A stretch of 64,000 nucleotides of DNA, taken from assembly GCA_023079485.1 (NCBI GenBank), contig CM041115.1, positions 46,962,156 to 47,026,155 of the forward strand, read 5' to 3'. The notes beneath the pieces are model-generated. The model was not told the DNA's origin, did not search any database, and saw only the letters and a list, made by a program, of their open reading frames with translations. This stretch comes from Archilochus colubris (lineage: Eukaryota; Chordata; Aves; Apodiformes; Trochilidae). The translations under genes and the position numbers were made by a program. Positions 14,713 through 26,635 of this stretch are shown in pieces. Positions within the stretch are counted from its first letter, which is position 1, and every line of letters begins with the position of its first letter.

Positions 14713-15227
14713 CTGATAAGCCCGAGATGAAGCCCAGTCCAAAAGGCAACCAGAATATGGCCAATACCCTGTGGAGCAGGGGCGTTCCCCCTTTGAGGTG
14801 TTTGCTAACCCTGCTTGACAGTGGCTGCCCTAGAAACCTCTGTGATGTGACCTACTGTCCCAAGACTGTGGGCTTGAGGAGGCTGTTGGGCTCCCAGGCA
14901 CCACTGAAGGCTCCCACCTTCCCTGACCACCACCTCCTGCAGGTACCTGCCATGTGCTAGCTCAAGTCATGCTGGGTGCCTGGGGCTGGGGGGACAGTGC
15001 AGGGGCCACAGGGCCTTGGAGCGGGGGCAGCGGGAGCTTGTGGGGAGCCAAGGGGGGCAGGCACAGGAGGAAGGCAGCCTGTGGGGCTGGATGGACACTC
15101 TCCAGCCTGCAAGGGGACCCTTCTCCAGGCCCTTACCTCCTCTCTCTCACCACCTGTGGGGGCTTTCCTTGCTCTTCCATTCCTGCCGCCAGAAAAGCTC
15201 AGACCTCTGCACGTCTCTTGGCAGGAC

Positions 15228-15614
15228 ATGGCATCGGGCACGAGCCAGCTGCAATGGGCAGGGCAGCAGGAGGCAGCAGCAGGTGACCAGTGCCCTATCT
15301 GCCTGCAAGAGGTGGACAACAAAGCCTACCTTGACACCTGCTCCCACACCTTCTGCTTTGTCTGCATCCAGCACTGGGCCCTCTTGACAGCTGCGTGCCC
15401 GCTCTGCAGCTCCCCTGTCAGCTGCATCCGGCACACAGTAAGAGCGGAGAATGACTACCAGGAGTACCTGGTGGAACTGCCCACCCACCAGAAATGGAAG
15501 AGAGCCAGGCAGAGGGTGTGCAGAGGATCCCTGCAGAAGGGCTCCCATCTGCACCCAAGGCACAACAACAAAAAGCCTGCTGCTAGGAGAAGAAGGTGGG
15601 CAGGGAGGCACTGA
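15228..15614 (+). CDS. TOPORS-like RING finger protein, 128 residues
   Basis: The product is predicted to be a small E3 ubiquitin ligase of the TOPORS type. A complete C3HC4 RING is visible: Cys22, Cys25, Cys38, His40, Cys43, Cys46, Cys57 and Cys60. The segment CPICLQEVDNKAYLDTCSHTF and the following IRHTVRAENDYQEYLV block match the TOPORS RING and its C-terminal flank. The tail after residue 90 is strongly basic and ends in RRRRWAGRH. TOPORS itself is about 1,000 residues, so everything after the RING region is absent here. I chose the ATG at 15228 because it has G at -3 and +4 and lies just before the RING; the same frame stays open upstream to about 14976 but without a convincing ATG. The bases TCTCTTGGCAG just before it could also be a splice acceptor for a 5' exon. 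The gene sits in an isolated GC-rich island of about 900 bp. A paralogue or retrocopy of TOPORS is likely; its ligase activity is inferred. Confidence 0.75.
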   Translation: MASGTSQLQWAGQQEAAAGDQCPICLQEVDNKAYLDTCSHTFCFVCIQHWALLTAACPLCSSPVSCIRHTVRAENDYQEYLVELPTHQKWKRARQRVCRGSLQKGSHLHPRHNNKKPAARRRRWAGRH

Positions 15615-15753
15615 GTGGCACGTGGGGACACAGCTCCAGGGACCTCCGGTGCCCAAGAGGCTGCAGGGGAGCACCTGGCCAGCCCTGCTGATGGGCCTGT
15701 TCTGCACTTGGACATGATGGCCCTGAGATGAATGATTGCCTTTGTAGACAATG

Positions 15754-15759
15754 AATAAA
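15754..15759 (+). terminator. poly(A) signal for the RING gene
   Basis: A canonical AATAAA lies 140 bp after the RING protein stop codon, at the edge where GC content drops. It supports a transcribed unit ending shortly downstream. Confidence 0.55.
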
Positions 15760-15784
15760 GATGCAGAACCTTTTCAGAGCACAC

Positions 15785-16180
15785 GTCTTTCAAAAGCAAA
15801 GTTCCAGACACTGCAGGCAATGCTTTCTAGCAGGGTCCCAACGGAGAAGCAAAAGGGAAGAATGCCTCATTGTGGACTGTGAACTTAGCTGCAACACAGT
15901 TCCCCTTCCTCACACTATCCCCGTCTCCCATTTCCAAGCAATGCAGCAGGCTGTCCTCTTAAGACATCTGACCACCTGCTGGGTCACCTGCAAAGCCTGC
16001 AGCCATGGAGAGAGGCCATGCTGACAAACCTCTCCCTGCTGCATCCTCCTGGCATTTTTGTCTGACTTCCTCTTTGTTGAGATGCATTCCTTTTGGGCTT
16101 GGAGGAGGTGACACCCTTGAATATTGAGCAGCTTTACTTGGCTCCTCTCCCCTCCAGGGCTTTATCCCTTATTACCCTGC
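15785..16180. other. unassigned spacer between RING gene and CR1
   Basis: This is moderately GC-rich sequence with no recognised domain in any frame. It may be old repeat or remnant 3' flank of the RING gene. Confidence 0.4.
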
Positions 16181-16184
16181 CAAG

Positions 16185-16713
16185 CATACCCCTGAGACGT
16201 CTTGAGTACTGTGTGCAGTTTTGGGTACCACAGTACAAAAAGGAGACAGAGCTACTGGAGAGTGTTCAGAGGAGGGCTGTGAGGTTGGTGAAGGGTTTAG
16301 AGGGAAAGTCGTATCAGGAGCTGCTAAAGGCACTGGGTCTGTTCAGCCTGGAGTAAAGGAGACTGAGGGGAGACCTCATGGCAGCTCACTGCTTCCTCAC
16401 TTGGGAAGGAGGAGGAGCAGGCACATCTTCTGTCAACCAACAATAGGACCCGAGGGAATGGTAGGAGGATGTGCTGTGGGGAGTTTAGGTTAGATATGAG
16501 GAGAAAGTTTTTCACCCAGAGGGCAGCTGAGCACTGGAACAAGCTCTCCAGGGAAGTGATCACAGCACCAAGCCTGCCTGAGCTCAAGAACTGTTTGGAT
16601 GATGCTCTCAGGCACATGGTGTGATTCTGGGGGTGACCTACACAGGGACTGGAGTTAGGACTTGGTGATCCTGATGGGTCGCTTCCAACTCATCAGATTC
16701 TATGATTCTGTAG
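16185..16713 (+). mobile_element. CR1 LINE, 5'-truncated, 3' half
   Basis: The start encodes the conserved CR1 ORF2 C-terminus ([20 protein letters not shown]...[19 protein letters not shown]), followed by the typical CR1 3' block and a GATTCTATGATTCTG tail. Frames are broken after about 60 codons, so it is a dead copy. Confidence 0.9.
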
Positions 16714-17070
16714 TCAAAGTCTGCTCTCCTGAATGCAGGGTAGTGGGCTTGCTTTGCACACTCCTCATTGCTCTAAGGATACCGAATTCCACCATTTCAT
16801 GATCACTCTTGAGATTCACATGTCTCAGCTGGCCCTCCTTGTTGGTTAGAAAAAGGTCCAGTACAGCACCCTTCCTCACTGCTTCCTCTACTACTTGGAG
16901 AAAGAAATGATCACCAGTGCAATCCAGGACCTTCCTGGATTGTTAGTGATTGCTGTGCTGTCCCTCCAGCAGATAGCATCATGGTTGAAATCTCCCATGG
17001 GGATCAAGGCTTGTGAACATGAAGCAGCTCCTATTTGTCTATAGAGGCCATCATCCACTCAATCTGAACT
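16714..17070 (-). mobile_element. CR1 LINE endonuclease-domain fragment
   Basis: The minus strand encodes MGDFNH near 16.99 kb and then GAVLDLFLTNKEG and SDHEMVEFGILR. These are hallmark motifs of the CR1 ORF2 AP-type endonuclease. It starts immediately where the plus-strand CR1 tail ends, so two CR1 pieces abut in opposite orientation. It is frameshifted and inactive. Confidence 0.75.
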
Positions 17071-17880
17071 GCAGAACTAAACCCAGGGGGTTAATGTTCT
17101 CAGCTAGGCCCTTTTGTAATGTCCCATACTAGACAAAAAAGTCCACCAAGATCCATCCCCTCTGTCTTCAGAATCTTCAGAATCCCCAAAATCTGTCAGA
17201 GCTTAAAGTATTTATTTCCTTGCCTTGACAGATCCTGTGTTCTTTTTCAAGCATTTCAAGGCCACCGAAGCCTACACAAAGCTGGAAAATGTCTCATGCT
17301 GGATAAAACTAAGATCATTATCACTTAATCACTTTGCTGTACCTAAACGTTGTCAATAACCAGGCTTTAAAACTGCTGACTACTGATTATAGAAAATAGC
17401 TGAAAAAGAAAACAACTCCTGAGTCAAGCTTTCTGCATAAGGAACTGCACAGAATACTGATGAACATCTTTTTTTTTCAGACTGTGCCAACTGACACATA
17501 AAAACAACAGCACTAGAGAGCAAAACAAGTATGTTAAAGATATTCCAAGTGTGACTCAAGCAGTTTACTGATTAACACTTGTGTAGATCTGTGCAGTTCA
17601 CGAAGACCTGTGCAGTTACTGTTCAAAAGTGAAACAAGGCTCTCTTGGCAACAGAAGACACATTATTATCCCTGACCAAGTTCACAGCTCTCACACATAT
17701 TAGCAGCATTGGGGCTGCTTCCTCTTCCAGAGCCTCTGGGAAAAAAGAAAGTACAAGTAATCGCAATCCCAAGATTTAATGCCTGTCAACTATTTCTAGG
17801 ATAAGGAAAAGCCTTAATGATCCCCAGCAGGAACCATGCTCATCTTACACAGGAATACTAGCTAACTGGGTCATTTTGCT

Positions 17881-17932
17881 AAAAAAAAAAAATAAAAATA
17901 AAAAAAAAAAATAAAAAAAAAATAAAAAAAAA
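17881..17932. repeat. A-rich low-complexity tract (AAAAATA units)
   Basis: A run of A broken by single T residues over about 52 bp. It is simple sequence. Confidence 0.85.
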
Positions 17933-19237
17933 TTACAGTCACATTTGCAAGAATGTAAGAAATAAAATGCATTACAATTTTTCATGCCACATAACAAACT
18001 GAACACTGAAGGCACCACAGAAAGATGACAGCTGTCTTTTCAGTGGAGAACAAAAGGTATCCATGCTTATCTGCACAAGTTTCTGCCTTTTACTAGCAAA
18101 GGTCCAGATTTGTTTCTTTAAGTCCCATCTCAAGTATTTTTATGTGCACTCTTTACAACTATACCATAGTCTTAGTCAGATACACACATGTGGTTTGAGT
18201 AGACCAGTCAGGTTGGAACAGAAGGCCAAACCAGTCTGCAAGGCTTGAACTCCCCAGTGCAATGTCACCTGCTGCCAAGGAAGGGTGGGGGATGCAAGGA
18301 GATGGCTGAGAGCTGTCCACTCTAGAAAGTCTTGCCATACATATCTCAAAGCAAAGTCACAACAAAGAAGACCAAAAGCCAACAGGCTGACTCTGCCCTC
18401 CCTACGTGTGCACGTGGGACCTCTTCACCAGACTATAAGCATGGTAGCTGGAGCTGCAGCAGCCGTATCACCTGCACCACGTGCACCTCTGCATGGTATT
18501 TCAGTCACAGTGGAAATCCTCCATCAGCCAAATCCAAGCTGCTTTAAGGTTAAAACGTACTTTCCTACAGGACAGGAAAATCAGATCCTGTACTTTGAAT
18601 GAACTGCCACAGGCATGTTAAATATTACCATAGTGATTCAGACTAAGGATCCAAATCTCCCAGCGGGACCCTGTCCCCAGTGGTGCTGATGAATAACACT
18701 GAGGTAAAAATATAGGGTGTCTGCCACAAAATATAAGGTTGTTGCCACATTTGTCAACAACCTTCACCAGCACCTTTAATGGTGATGGACTTTAAAAACA
18801 TGGTTTTGTTCAGTAAGTAAAAGAAATAGTATACGTGTTGAACGTATACGTGAACATAGTTCAGCTCATACTCACAAGGCCATTGCCTATGCAGAGTGAA
18901 TAAGACAAGCAGAAAGAACAGCTACTAGGCTTTCTAGAAAAACAGACTACTACTCAAATGTGTATGAAATGCTGATACTTCGGTAATAAATCCTTGAAAA
19001 TGTAAGTTTTGACCACTATTACATTTAGATCACAGTTCTAATTTGAACTTGAAATTTACACACTTTAAAAAATTAACTTCTTAATTGAACACACAGTAGA
19101 AAGCTGGATTTCAAAATTTACTTTTTATTACAAAAATTCTGCCAAAGAATCTGTGTTAGTAAGACACGCTGAAGACCAGTGCTGGCCAGGTTATGGTCTC
19201 ATGCTTTACTTTACTGCTTCCACCCTTGCCCCCCTTT

Positions 19238-19251
19238 TCCCCCCCCCCCCC
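19238..19251. repeat. poly-C tract
   Basis: An uninterrupted C run lies in a pyrimidine-rich context. It is a likely site of length polymorphism or assembly error. Confidence 0.8.
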
Positions 19252-20398
19252 TTCCTACTGATGTCTCTCCAACTCATGTTCACTTCAGCAGGTACTGCCA
19301 AGTAAAGATGTCTTTCTAGGCCTAAGTAAACCTTAAAGGTATAAAACTAGATTATCCACAGAAAGTGGTCAAATATACGTGACAAACAAAATGAGAGACT
19401 AAATTTCCAGAACCACATGAGTTCTATTATGCCTATATTTTGAACCTAATTTCTATGTGTAAATATCTAATATGGGTACACAAAAGTGTACACTCCTACA
19501 AAAAAAAATTTAAATTACTCTACTAGCACATTTTTCTGATGTTTCTATACTGAAAAAAATCAACAATTATACTGTTTTTCCTTTTCATATGCACAACATA
19601 GTAATACAATGCATATTATAACATCAGTCCTACTCGTATCTCTCTGTACATTAAGTTTTGAGAGTAGGACACCAAAGCTCCTCCAAGAGAGTTTCCCCAT
19701 CTCTGAAATGACCAGAGTTAAGAAATAAAATTTAAAAACAGAATTTAGAAGTCCTGTTTTAACTTCAAAGTCCCAAGAGCAGACAGACAAGGACTTTCTC
19801 ATAGATGAGTAAATCTATGATGCATGAACACTTACAGAGCACAAGCCTCCAAATTTTGACCTGGCTATGCATCATTATTTCCTACAGCATAAATTTTGGT
19901 TCCAAAAAATGGATTCCAAATCCATGATCAAGACGTGTTTCTAAGTGCTGTATATCCTGTACAGACCAAGCACTCTAAAAAGCATGACTACCTTGATGCT
20001 TTTATCAGTAAGTAGCTGTTATACCCTAGTGGAAAGCTTTGTTCACACATCCAAGACTATTTCTGGTGGCACTCACAAAATTCTGGTGCCGCAGAACATA
20101 AAATTACTATCGCCATTTGTTGAGTCAAGAGGTTAGGTTAGCATATCAAAGTCAAACTGCACTGCTTATAAACAATCTTAGGGCAACTGCTGTGTAATAC
20201 AAAGCCCCTGGGAATAATCAATTAATTAATTCTGTTGGAAAATAGCAAAACCTTTTGTTTCAGGATCTCTTCCGTTGTAGCAAGAGAGTAGTAAAGAAAA
20301 AAGAGCCTAGATTACATCTGCTGAAATTGGTACCATCTGGGCATGTGAAAGTGGAGAAGAAATGCTTTTACTAATAGCAATAAGTAAAGTAGTCTTAC

Positions 20399-20562
20399 CT
20401 CCACCTGTGCATGGGGAGAAAGTCTTTCCAAATTCTTGCTGGTTTGGCTTTGAAGACTGTGGGACTGGCAGTCCTGGGGACTGCGGGACTTGACATAATG
20501 GCTTTCTATTTATAACCCCTCGTTTCCTGGGACTTACAGGATGAAGGTTAATAGTACTGCCA
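20399..20562 (-). CDS. possible internal coding exon, unidentified
   Basis: On the minus strand a pyrimidine-rich acceptor (TTTGCCTTGCACTTGCACTCAG) is followed by 164 open bases and then a consensus donor GGAG/GTAAG. The frame gives a proline- and serine-rich peptide including HPVSPRKRGVINRKP and PQSPGLPVPQSSKPNQQEF. It is more GC-rich than its surroundings. I do not recognise the family and found no partner exons I would trust, so this may be chance. If real, the gene runs leftward and could start at the CpG island near 27 kb. Confidence 0.22.
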
Positions 20563-23500
20563 CTGAGTGCAAGTGCAAGGCAAAGAAAAGACTCTCTGAC
20601 AGGGAGAGTCATTAGGATGAACACAGCTATCGCCCCTTTCTCTGCCGTCTCCTGGGTCTCTTAATTAAAATGGTGCTGAAAAGCACACACAGCACTCTGC
20701 AGATACAGACAAAACAGGAAAGCCACAGTAGTTCTCATTCCAAGGCATGTGCATACAACAAACGAAGAGGGAACAGCAAAACCACAGAAATGCCTCTACG
20801 ATCCCTCAAACTCTCGCACTTCACAACAGCATTGCACAGGAGTATTCCTAATCATAACTATCATTTCATAAGTAAATTCTTATTGTAGGTCTGTAGATAC
20901 GCTATAATTCAAATCTAATCATATGGTAGCAAACTTTCAAGGAGATCTGTCAAATTATAACAATAATTTTTGAGGTTACATTTTCCTGGTACTTAAATCT
21001 TAGAAGACAGGACTGGTAAAAGGTTTGAGAAATCATGTCAGCCACAGTCTACCTGAAGGCACAATCAACCAGATCCAAACATTTCTTGACATAAAAATAA
21101 GATTTGTAGGCAAAAGCTGTGCTTGTCAGTGTAAACCATGGGGATGAGATACAGCAGAGATAGGGAACTTCACCCCTAACTCAGCTGAACAGCATACTTT
21201 CACCACTAGGTTCATATGATTAATATGAAGTACTTGTTAAAGCATTTGTCAATCACAGACTCGGTGCCTGATTAACTTGTTCACAGGAATAAAATAAGTA
21301 GAAATAAAACTGAAGAAAAGCTTCAGTTATGGTTTGAATTCATGTGTACATTAAGGTTTTAATGACGTACCATGATCTTGATTCAGCTAAACACTGAACC
21401 CTAACTTTTACCTTCAGCATGTAAGATTTTCAACACTGAAGACAATAAGGCTATGACCAGAATATTCATGACTGACTTTAATGTAAAACCTTCATATTTA
21501 ACCCTTCGTTTATTATGACTGCAATGTCTCAGCTTTCTCTGTCTGTGAAAAAAAGCTCTTACTTTCACAAAACTGCATTCACAGCACACTTTGAGATTAG
21601 AGTAAAAGCCATCTCACTGTCTGTGTATACATATGCACACAGATATTCACACACACTCACCAGCCGAAACTTGCAGATAATGAAAGGCCATGATCTTCAA
21701 AGGCAAGAGCAAAATCCCTACTGACATAAATAAAGAGATGTGCCCAAACCACACTTAAGTGCTCGTTAAAGATTTCTTCTGCATCCTATTTTTCGCTGGG
21801 TTTTTCCTTATATTTTTTAATTGTAAAACACACCAATTAAAAGCAGTATTATTTCTTTCCATGCCTGGCTGAAGCATAAATCACTCTCTGCAATTCAACC
21901 AAGGACAGAGAGAGCTGAATGTTCTTAAATTCTCAAGAGCTTGTTTTAAAAGCAGAATGTGACTTGCCCTAACACAGGTGACTAGATCCTTAGAAAAGGA
22001 CACACAAACAAAGGCAGTTGTTTTGCTGGCAAGGTTATATACCACTATAAATTGTCTACAAATAAAAATTATTCTTGCCAGTAACTTTTGTCTGCAATTT
22101 TAACTACATTATAAAAGTATTAATACAATCAGGAAAAGACTACACATGACAAAAGCACTTTTAGTTTAATCAAGAAAAGGATATTTATATATAGCTTACT
22201 CAGACCTACCAGCCCTAACCTGTGTTGTTACTAGGTTGGTCTCCTTCGCTATTCTTCTATAGTACTATTACGTCTTACAACGACTATCAGTGTTATGTGT
22301 TACCATTGTCTCACTTTTATCACTGGTTACTTCCAGTTTTATTACACATGAAGAAAGGTCTGTGGGCCCTTTGGTTTCTGTCTTCATGCTAGTAACATGT
22401 ATTTTGAACCAAGTGGCCTGAAAGTACAACCTTTTTTTTTTTTTAATGAAAGCAGAAACAAGTTCAGCAATTTCTCTGCATTTCTTCTGCTATGCTCCTT
22501 CCTGATTCTATCATGAAAATGTGTAACACTAACATGCAAATCAGCACTTTTGTTCTCACCTCAGAGAGCATAATTTTACCCATTTTCTAAAATTATTATT
22601 TTGTTGTATTTGCAGTACTATTTACTTGTTCACAATTGACTTTTTACTAATTAGGTGAAACTAGTGACAACACGACTTTAGTCATGATATCAGGTCCTTC
22701 TCATATCCAAGTAAGGGTGGCCATACTGATTCAAATCAAAACAACGGATTACCTAGAGGTGTATTACAGAATATATAACTAAGTAAATGCTAACTGGACA
22801 TGAATTATATTCTGAAAGTCTGACTGACCACCAAACAGCTTATGTAGAAATAAGATTAGAAATCCTGAAGAGCGTTGAAGCTTAACATATTAAGATAAAA
22901 CACTCAAAAAATCCCAAGCATACAAAGAGACCCACAGAAAATAACACTTTCCTAAGACTGAATGGCTGTGCTGACAAATTCTTTTGTTGTCAAAGCAACA
23001 CAAGGACTAGGCACCTTTTAATGAAGTATTTCTGTCCATTAGTGAGATGTTGTAGCAACCTGTTCATGCTCCCACTGATGTTGCAGGAAACACATTTCTG
23101 CTCACTGCTTCTAAAGTGTCCCTGTTCTTTTAAGCTGACGTTACTCAAAGGCCTATGACAATGCATCCATCAATAACAGCATGACAACATAATTACTCAA
23201 AATCCGTAACTGATTTATAAAATCACATTCAGAATGATACGTAGTAAAATTTAAATTCAAGTTGAAGCCCTAGAAAATACAAATGCTAATCCTTGAGAGA
23301 GCAAAACAAAACAATTCACAAATCTGTGCCTGAAGCACAGCATGCCATATAGTCTCATTTAACAGTGCAGTTTTGAATTGCAATCAGAATTGGCTTAGTG
23401 CTTCACTGACTTAAGTAAAAGGTAAGATACATTTCAACTTAAACAAAAGCTGAATTACCCCACTGCAGAGATCAGTTTAAGGAATTGTCATAAATCCAGC

Positions 23501-23784
23501 TCAGGAGACACTTTCACAAACATAGTTATCAGACAGTGGCACTTCACCTACAGGGTGGCAAGCACAACTCCAAACCAAAAGAGAAGACTGAAAGACAATG
23601 TACAGAATAGTTCCTCCTTTCCATTCTTCCACCTCACCCCTACAGCAGCTACCATCCACCAGAGAACATGAACCCTAAGTTCCTGCCCCCAGACTGTATG
23701 CTCTAAGACTGTATTTAAATGACTTTCTCACTCCCACCATGACCAGGGACTGTCAAGCCTCTCTCTCCATTCCCCCCCAACTAT

Positions 23785-24184
23785 CTCTGGGCCCGGCCCT
23801 CCAGCCAGTTCCTAACCCAGCACAGGGTGCTCCTGTCCAAGCTGTGGGCTGACAGCTTTTTCAGGAGAATGCTATGGGGGACGGTGTCAAAGGCTTTGCT
23901 GAAATCCAGGTAGACCACATCCACCGCCTTCCCCTCATCCACCAGACGGGTCACCTGATCATAAAAGGAGATCAGGTTGGTCAGACAGGACCTGCCCTTC
24001 CTAAACCTGTGCTGGCTGGGTCTGATCCCTTGCCCATCCTGCAGGTGCTGTGTGATTGCACTGAGGATGATCTGCTCCATAACCCTGCCAGGCACTGAGG
24101 TCAGGCTGACGGGCCTGTAGTTTCCCGGGTCCTCCTTCCGGCCCTTTTTGTGGATTGGCGTGACATTCGCCAACTTCCAATCGG
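23785..24184 (-). mobile_element. CR1 LINE, inverted 5' segment (reverse transcriptase)
   Basis: The minus strand encodes the CR1 [22 protein letters not shown], then the VYLDFSKAFDTVPHS catalytic block, ending at NWLEGRAQR. It is joined head to head with the plus-strand 3' segment that starts at 24184. The outer end is the more 3' part of the element and the inner end the more 5' part, as expected for twin priming. Confidence 0.85.
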
Positions 24185-24949
24185 GTCCTGCACTTTGGCC
24201 ACAACAACCCCATGCAGCGCTACAGGCTGGGGACAGAGTGGCTGGAGAGCAGCCAGGCAGAAAGGGACCTGGGAGTCTGCATTGACAAGAAACTGAACAT
24301 GAGCCAGCAGTGTGCCCAGGTGGCCAAGAAGGCCAATGGCATCCTGGCCTGTATCAGAAACAGCGTCACCAGCAGGTCCAGGGAGGTGATTCTTCCCCTG
24401 TACTCAGCGCTGGTTAGGCCACACCTCGAGTCCTGTGTCCAGTTCTGGGCCCCTCAGTTTAAGAAGGATGTAGATAGAGGTCCTGGAACAGGTCCAAAGG
24501 AGGGCAACCAGGCTGGTGAAGGGACTCGAGCACAGGCCCTGTGAGGAGAGGCTGAGAGAGCTGGGGCTGTTCAGCCTGAAGAAGAGGAGGCTCAGGGGAG
24601 ACCTCATTGCTCTCTACAACTACCTGAAAGGAGGCTGTAGCGAGGTGGGAACTGGACTCTTTTCACAGACGACCTTCAACAAGACAAGAGGACACAGTCT
24701 TAAGTTGTGCCAGGGGAGGTTTAGGTTAGATATTAGAAAGAATTTCTTCACGGAGAGGGTGATCAGGCTATGGAATGGACTGCCCGGAGAGGTGGTAGAT
24801 TCTCCGTCCCTGGAGACATTTAAAAAAAGACTGGATGTGGCACTCAGTGCCATGGTCTAGCAACTGCTCCGGTGGGTCAAGGGTTGGACTAGATGATCTC
24901 TGAGGTCCCTTCCAACCCGGCTAATTCTATGATTCTATGATTCTATGAT
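24184..24949 (+). mobile_element. CR1 LINE, sense 3' segment of the same insertion
   Basis: It starts in the ORF2 block VLHFGHNNP (its first base pairs are GGGTCCTGCACTTTGG). It continues through [20 protein letters not shown] and the CR1 C-terminus, and ends in three ATTCTATG-type repeats. About 270 bp of the element, between the NWLEGRAQR and VLHFG blocks, are missing when compared with the CR1 copy at 42.7-43.6 kb. Long open stretches on both halves suggest a fairly young copy. Confidence 0.9.
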
Positions 24950-26635
24950 CTCCTTGGCACAAGTCCAGGAAAACATTTACTTTCCAATGAGGCTGAGCTA
25001 CCACAAGGCCGAGCAAAGGCCTTTAAGTTCTGCTCTAGCTTGCCAGCCCTTCCCTTCTTCTGTGGACATAGTTTATGGATGATCCCGAGTCAGTGGCTCC
25101 CTGATGAAATACTCTGAAGTCACTGCCTCCCCAGACATCACACACCTAATGAGTCAATCAAAATAATAATAAAAAAAATAGCTGAAGGCTTGAAATTAGA
25201 CTCTAAGTACATTAAAAATCACAGCTACAGTAAAGACTTTCAAAACTGAAACTACGAAATAAGATTTCTACTCAATTTACAGATAATCTCCTCTCCACCT
25301 TACATGCCAACCAGCATCTCTGAAGACATGTACTACTAAGAATAATAAATACCTAGCATTAGCATCCACTGTTCTGGTCGTTTGTATCCATGTATTGACA
25401 ACTGTACTCTTGGACTACCACCAGGTCTTCACTCCAAACAGCAGCAGGCTGGTAATACGTTTTTCTTAGGCCCAGGTGGTCAGGCAAGAAAAAAATACAA
25501 AACGGTCACACAATCTGAGAGTTTCTAGTTCTCAAACATCAGAATTCATTCTTGACACAACATCAACAAGCAAGAAAAATGGAAGCCAAAGGAGCTCCTC
25601 TACAGCAGTGTGAGACAACCAGCCCCCAAACATGATTGAGCTTCTCAGAGCTGGCGTAATGAAATATACTAATTACTTATTACTTGCATCACTATAATTC
25701 CTAAGAAGATTAGTCACAGAAAGGAATGCCTTTGTGCGAGGGACTGTACAAACAGAGCACAGCACAGTCACCAATACTGCTGCAACTGCCATCAAAAGGG
25801 CAGCTGTTATCAGCGGACAGAATGATATATATCCTACTGTAGTGGGGACCAACTACTCTTACCATTCTGCCAGAAAAGTCTCTGCTTTCTACGATGGTAA
25901 TTTAGACATCGTAACTTTTTTCCTCTCAGGACTGTGTCAGAGCTGTGCTGTTTCAAGTGATTGCTGTAACAGCACAGCACAAGCTTTCCAGGAGCAAAGT
26001 TATTCTCATCAGGTCTAGCTACGAACTACAGACAAGCTGTTTGAAAACAATATAAATCTGGCAGCACTGAGTACAGGGTTCAGAGGCACAATGTCTGACA
26101 TGCTGTCAATAGCTAGAGCATCCTTACCACTCACCATAGGCTCTTGCACCTCCTGATTTCACACACCTTTTATGCATGCTGTTGCCCTGCTAGCTTTGCC
26201 TATAATGACTTTGGACTTCCCAGGAGTACAGCCACAATTGCTAACACTGCAGCGTCAGCAGTGGAGAGAGCTTCAGTGCAATCAGGACATGGGAAACCAC
26301 CAACCGTGTCCCTATACAAGCGAGTTGCAATGCAGAGGGGACAGGATCACAGGCACCTGCCCTGCCCTGGTGCCCTCACTTTGAGTGCCAATTGAGGGGC
26401 AGTGCAGGAAACCACCACATGCTACTGCACAGATGGCCAAGGAGATACCTGCGGTCACCCTTATCACTCACCATGGTTCATCCCACAGACAGCTAACACA
26501 TCACTGGGCCAAAAGCTAACCAAGATCTGGACAGAGGAGGACAGAGATGAAAGCCACGAATTACAAGTCTATTAAAGTTTAAGAGGCTGGGGTTATTCAC
26601 AACACGCGGGTCCGCAGATGAAGCGGAGCTGTCAC
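24950..26635. other. non-coding stretch before the CpG island
   Basis: No gene is supported. Two open frames near 25.77 and 26.23 kb give vaguely similar alanine-rich peptides. Several GGTGAGT/GGTAAG-like motifs occur on the minus strand, but acceptors and frames do not fit together. Confidence 0.45.

Larger units (their letters stand above)
17071..23784. other. AT-rich non-coding stretch
   Basis: No complete gene is supported. One possible minus-strand exon is listed separately. An A-rich low-complexity run occupies about 17881-17932 and a poly-C run about 19238-19251. The rest shows no recognised family. Confidence 0.55.

Noticed and set aside
14976..15227. Upstream extension of the RING protein frame by 84 codons
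   Set aside because: The frame is open but glycine- and proline-rich without a convincing ATG or any TOPORS similarity. It is more simply GC-rich 5' sequence.
25734..26560. Possible tandem minus-strand exons marked by repeated ATG/GTGAGT or GTAAG motifs and two similar alanine-rich plus-strand peptides
   Set aside because: Acceptors are weak or absent and the frames do not join. The peptide similarity is low and could be compositional.
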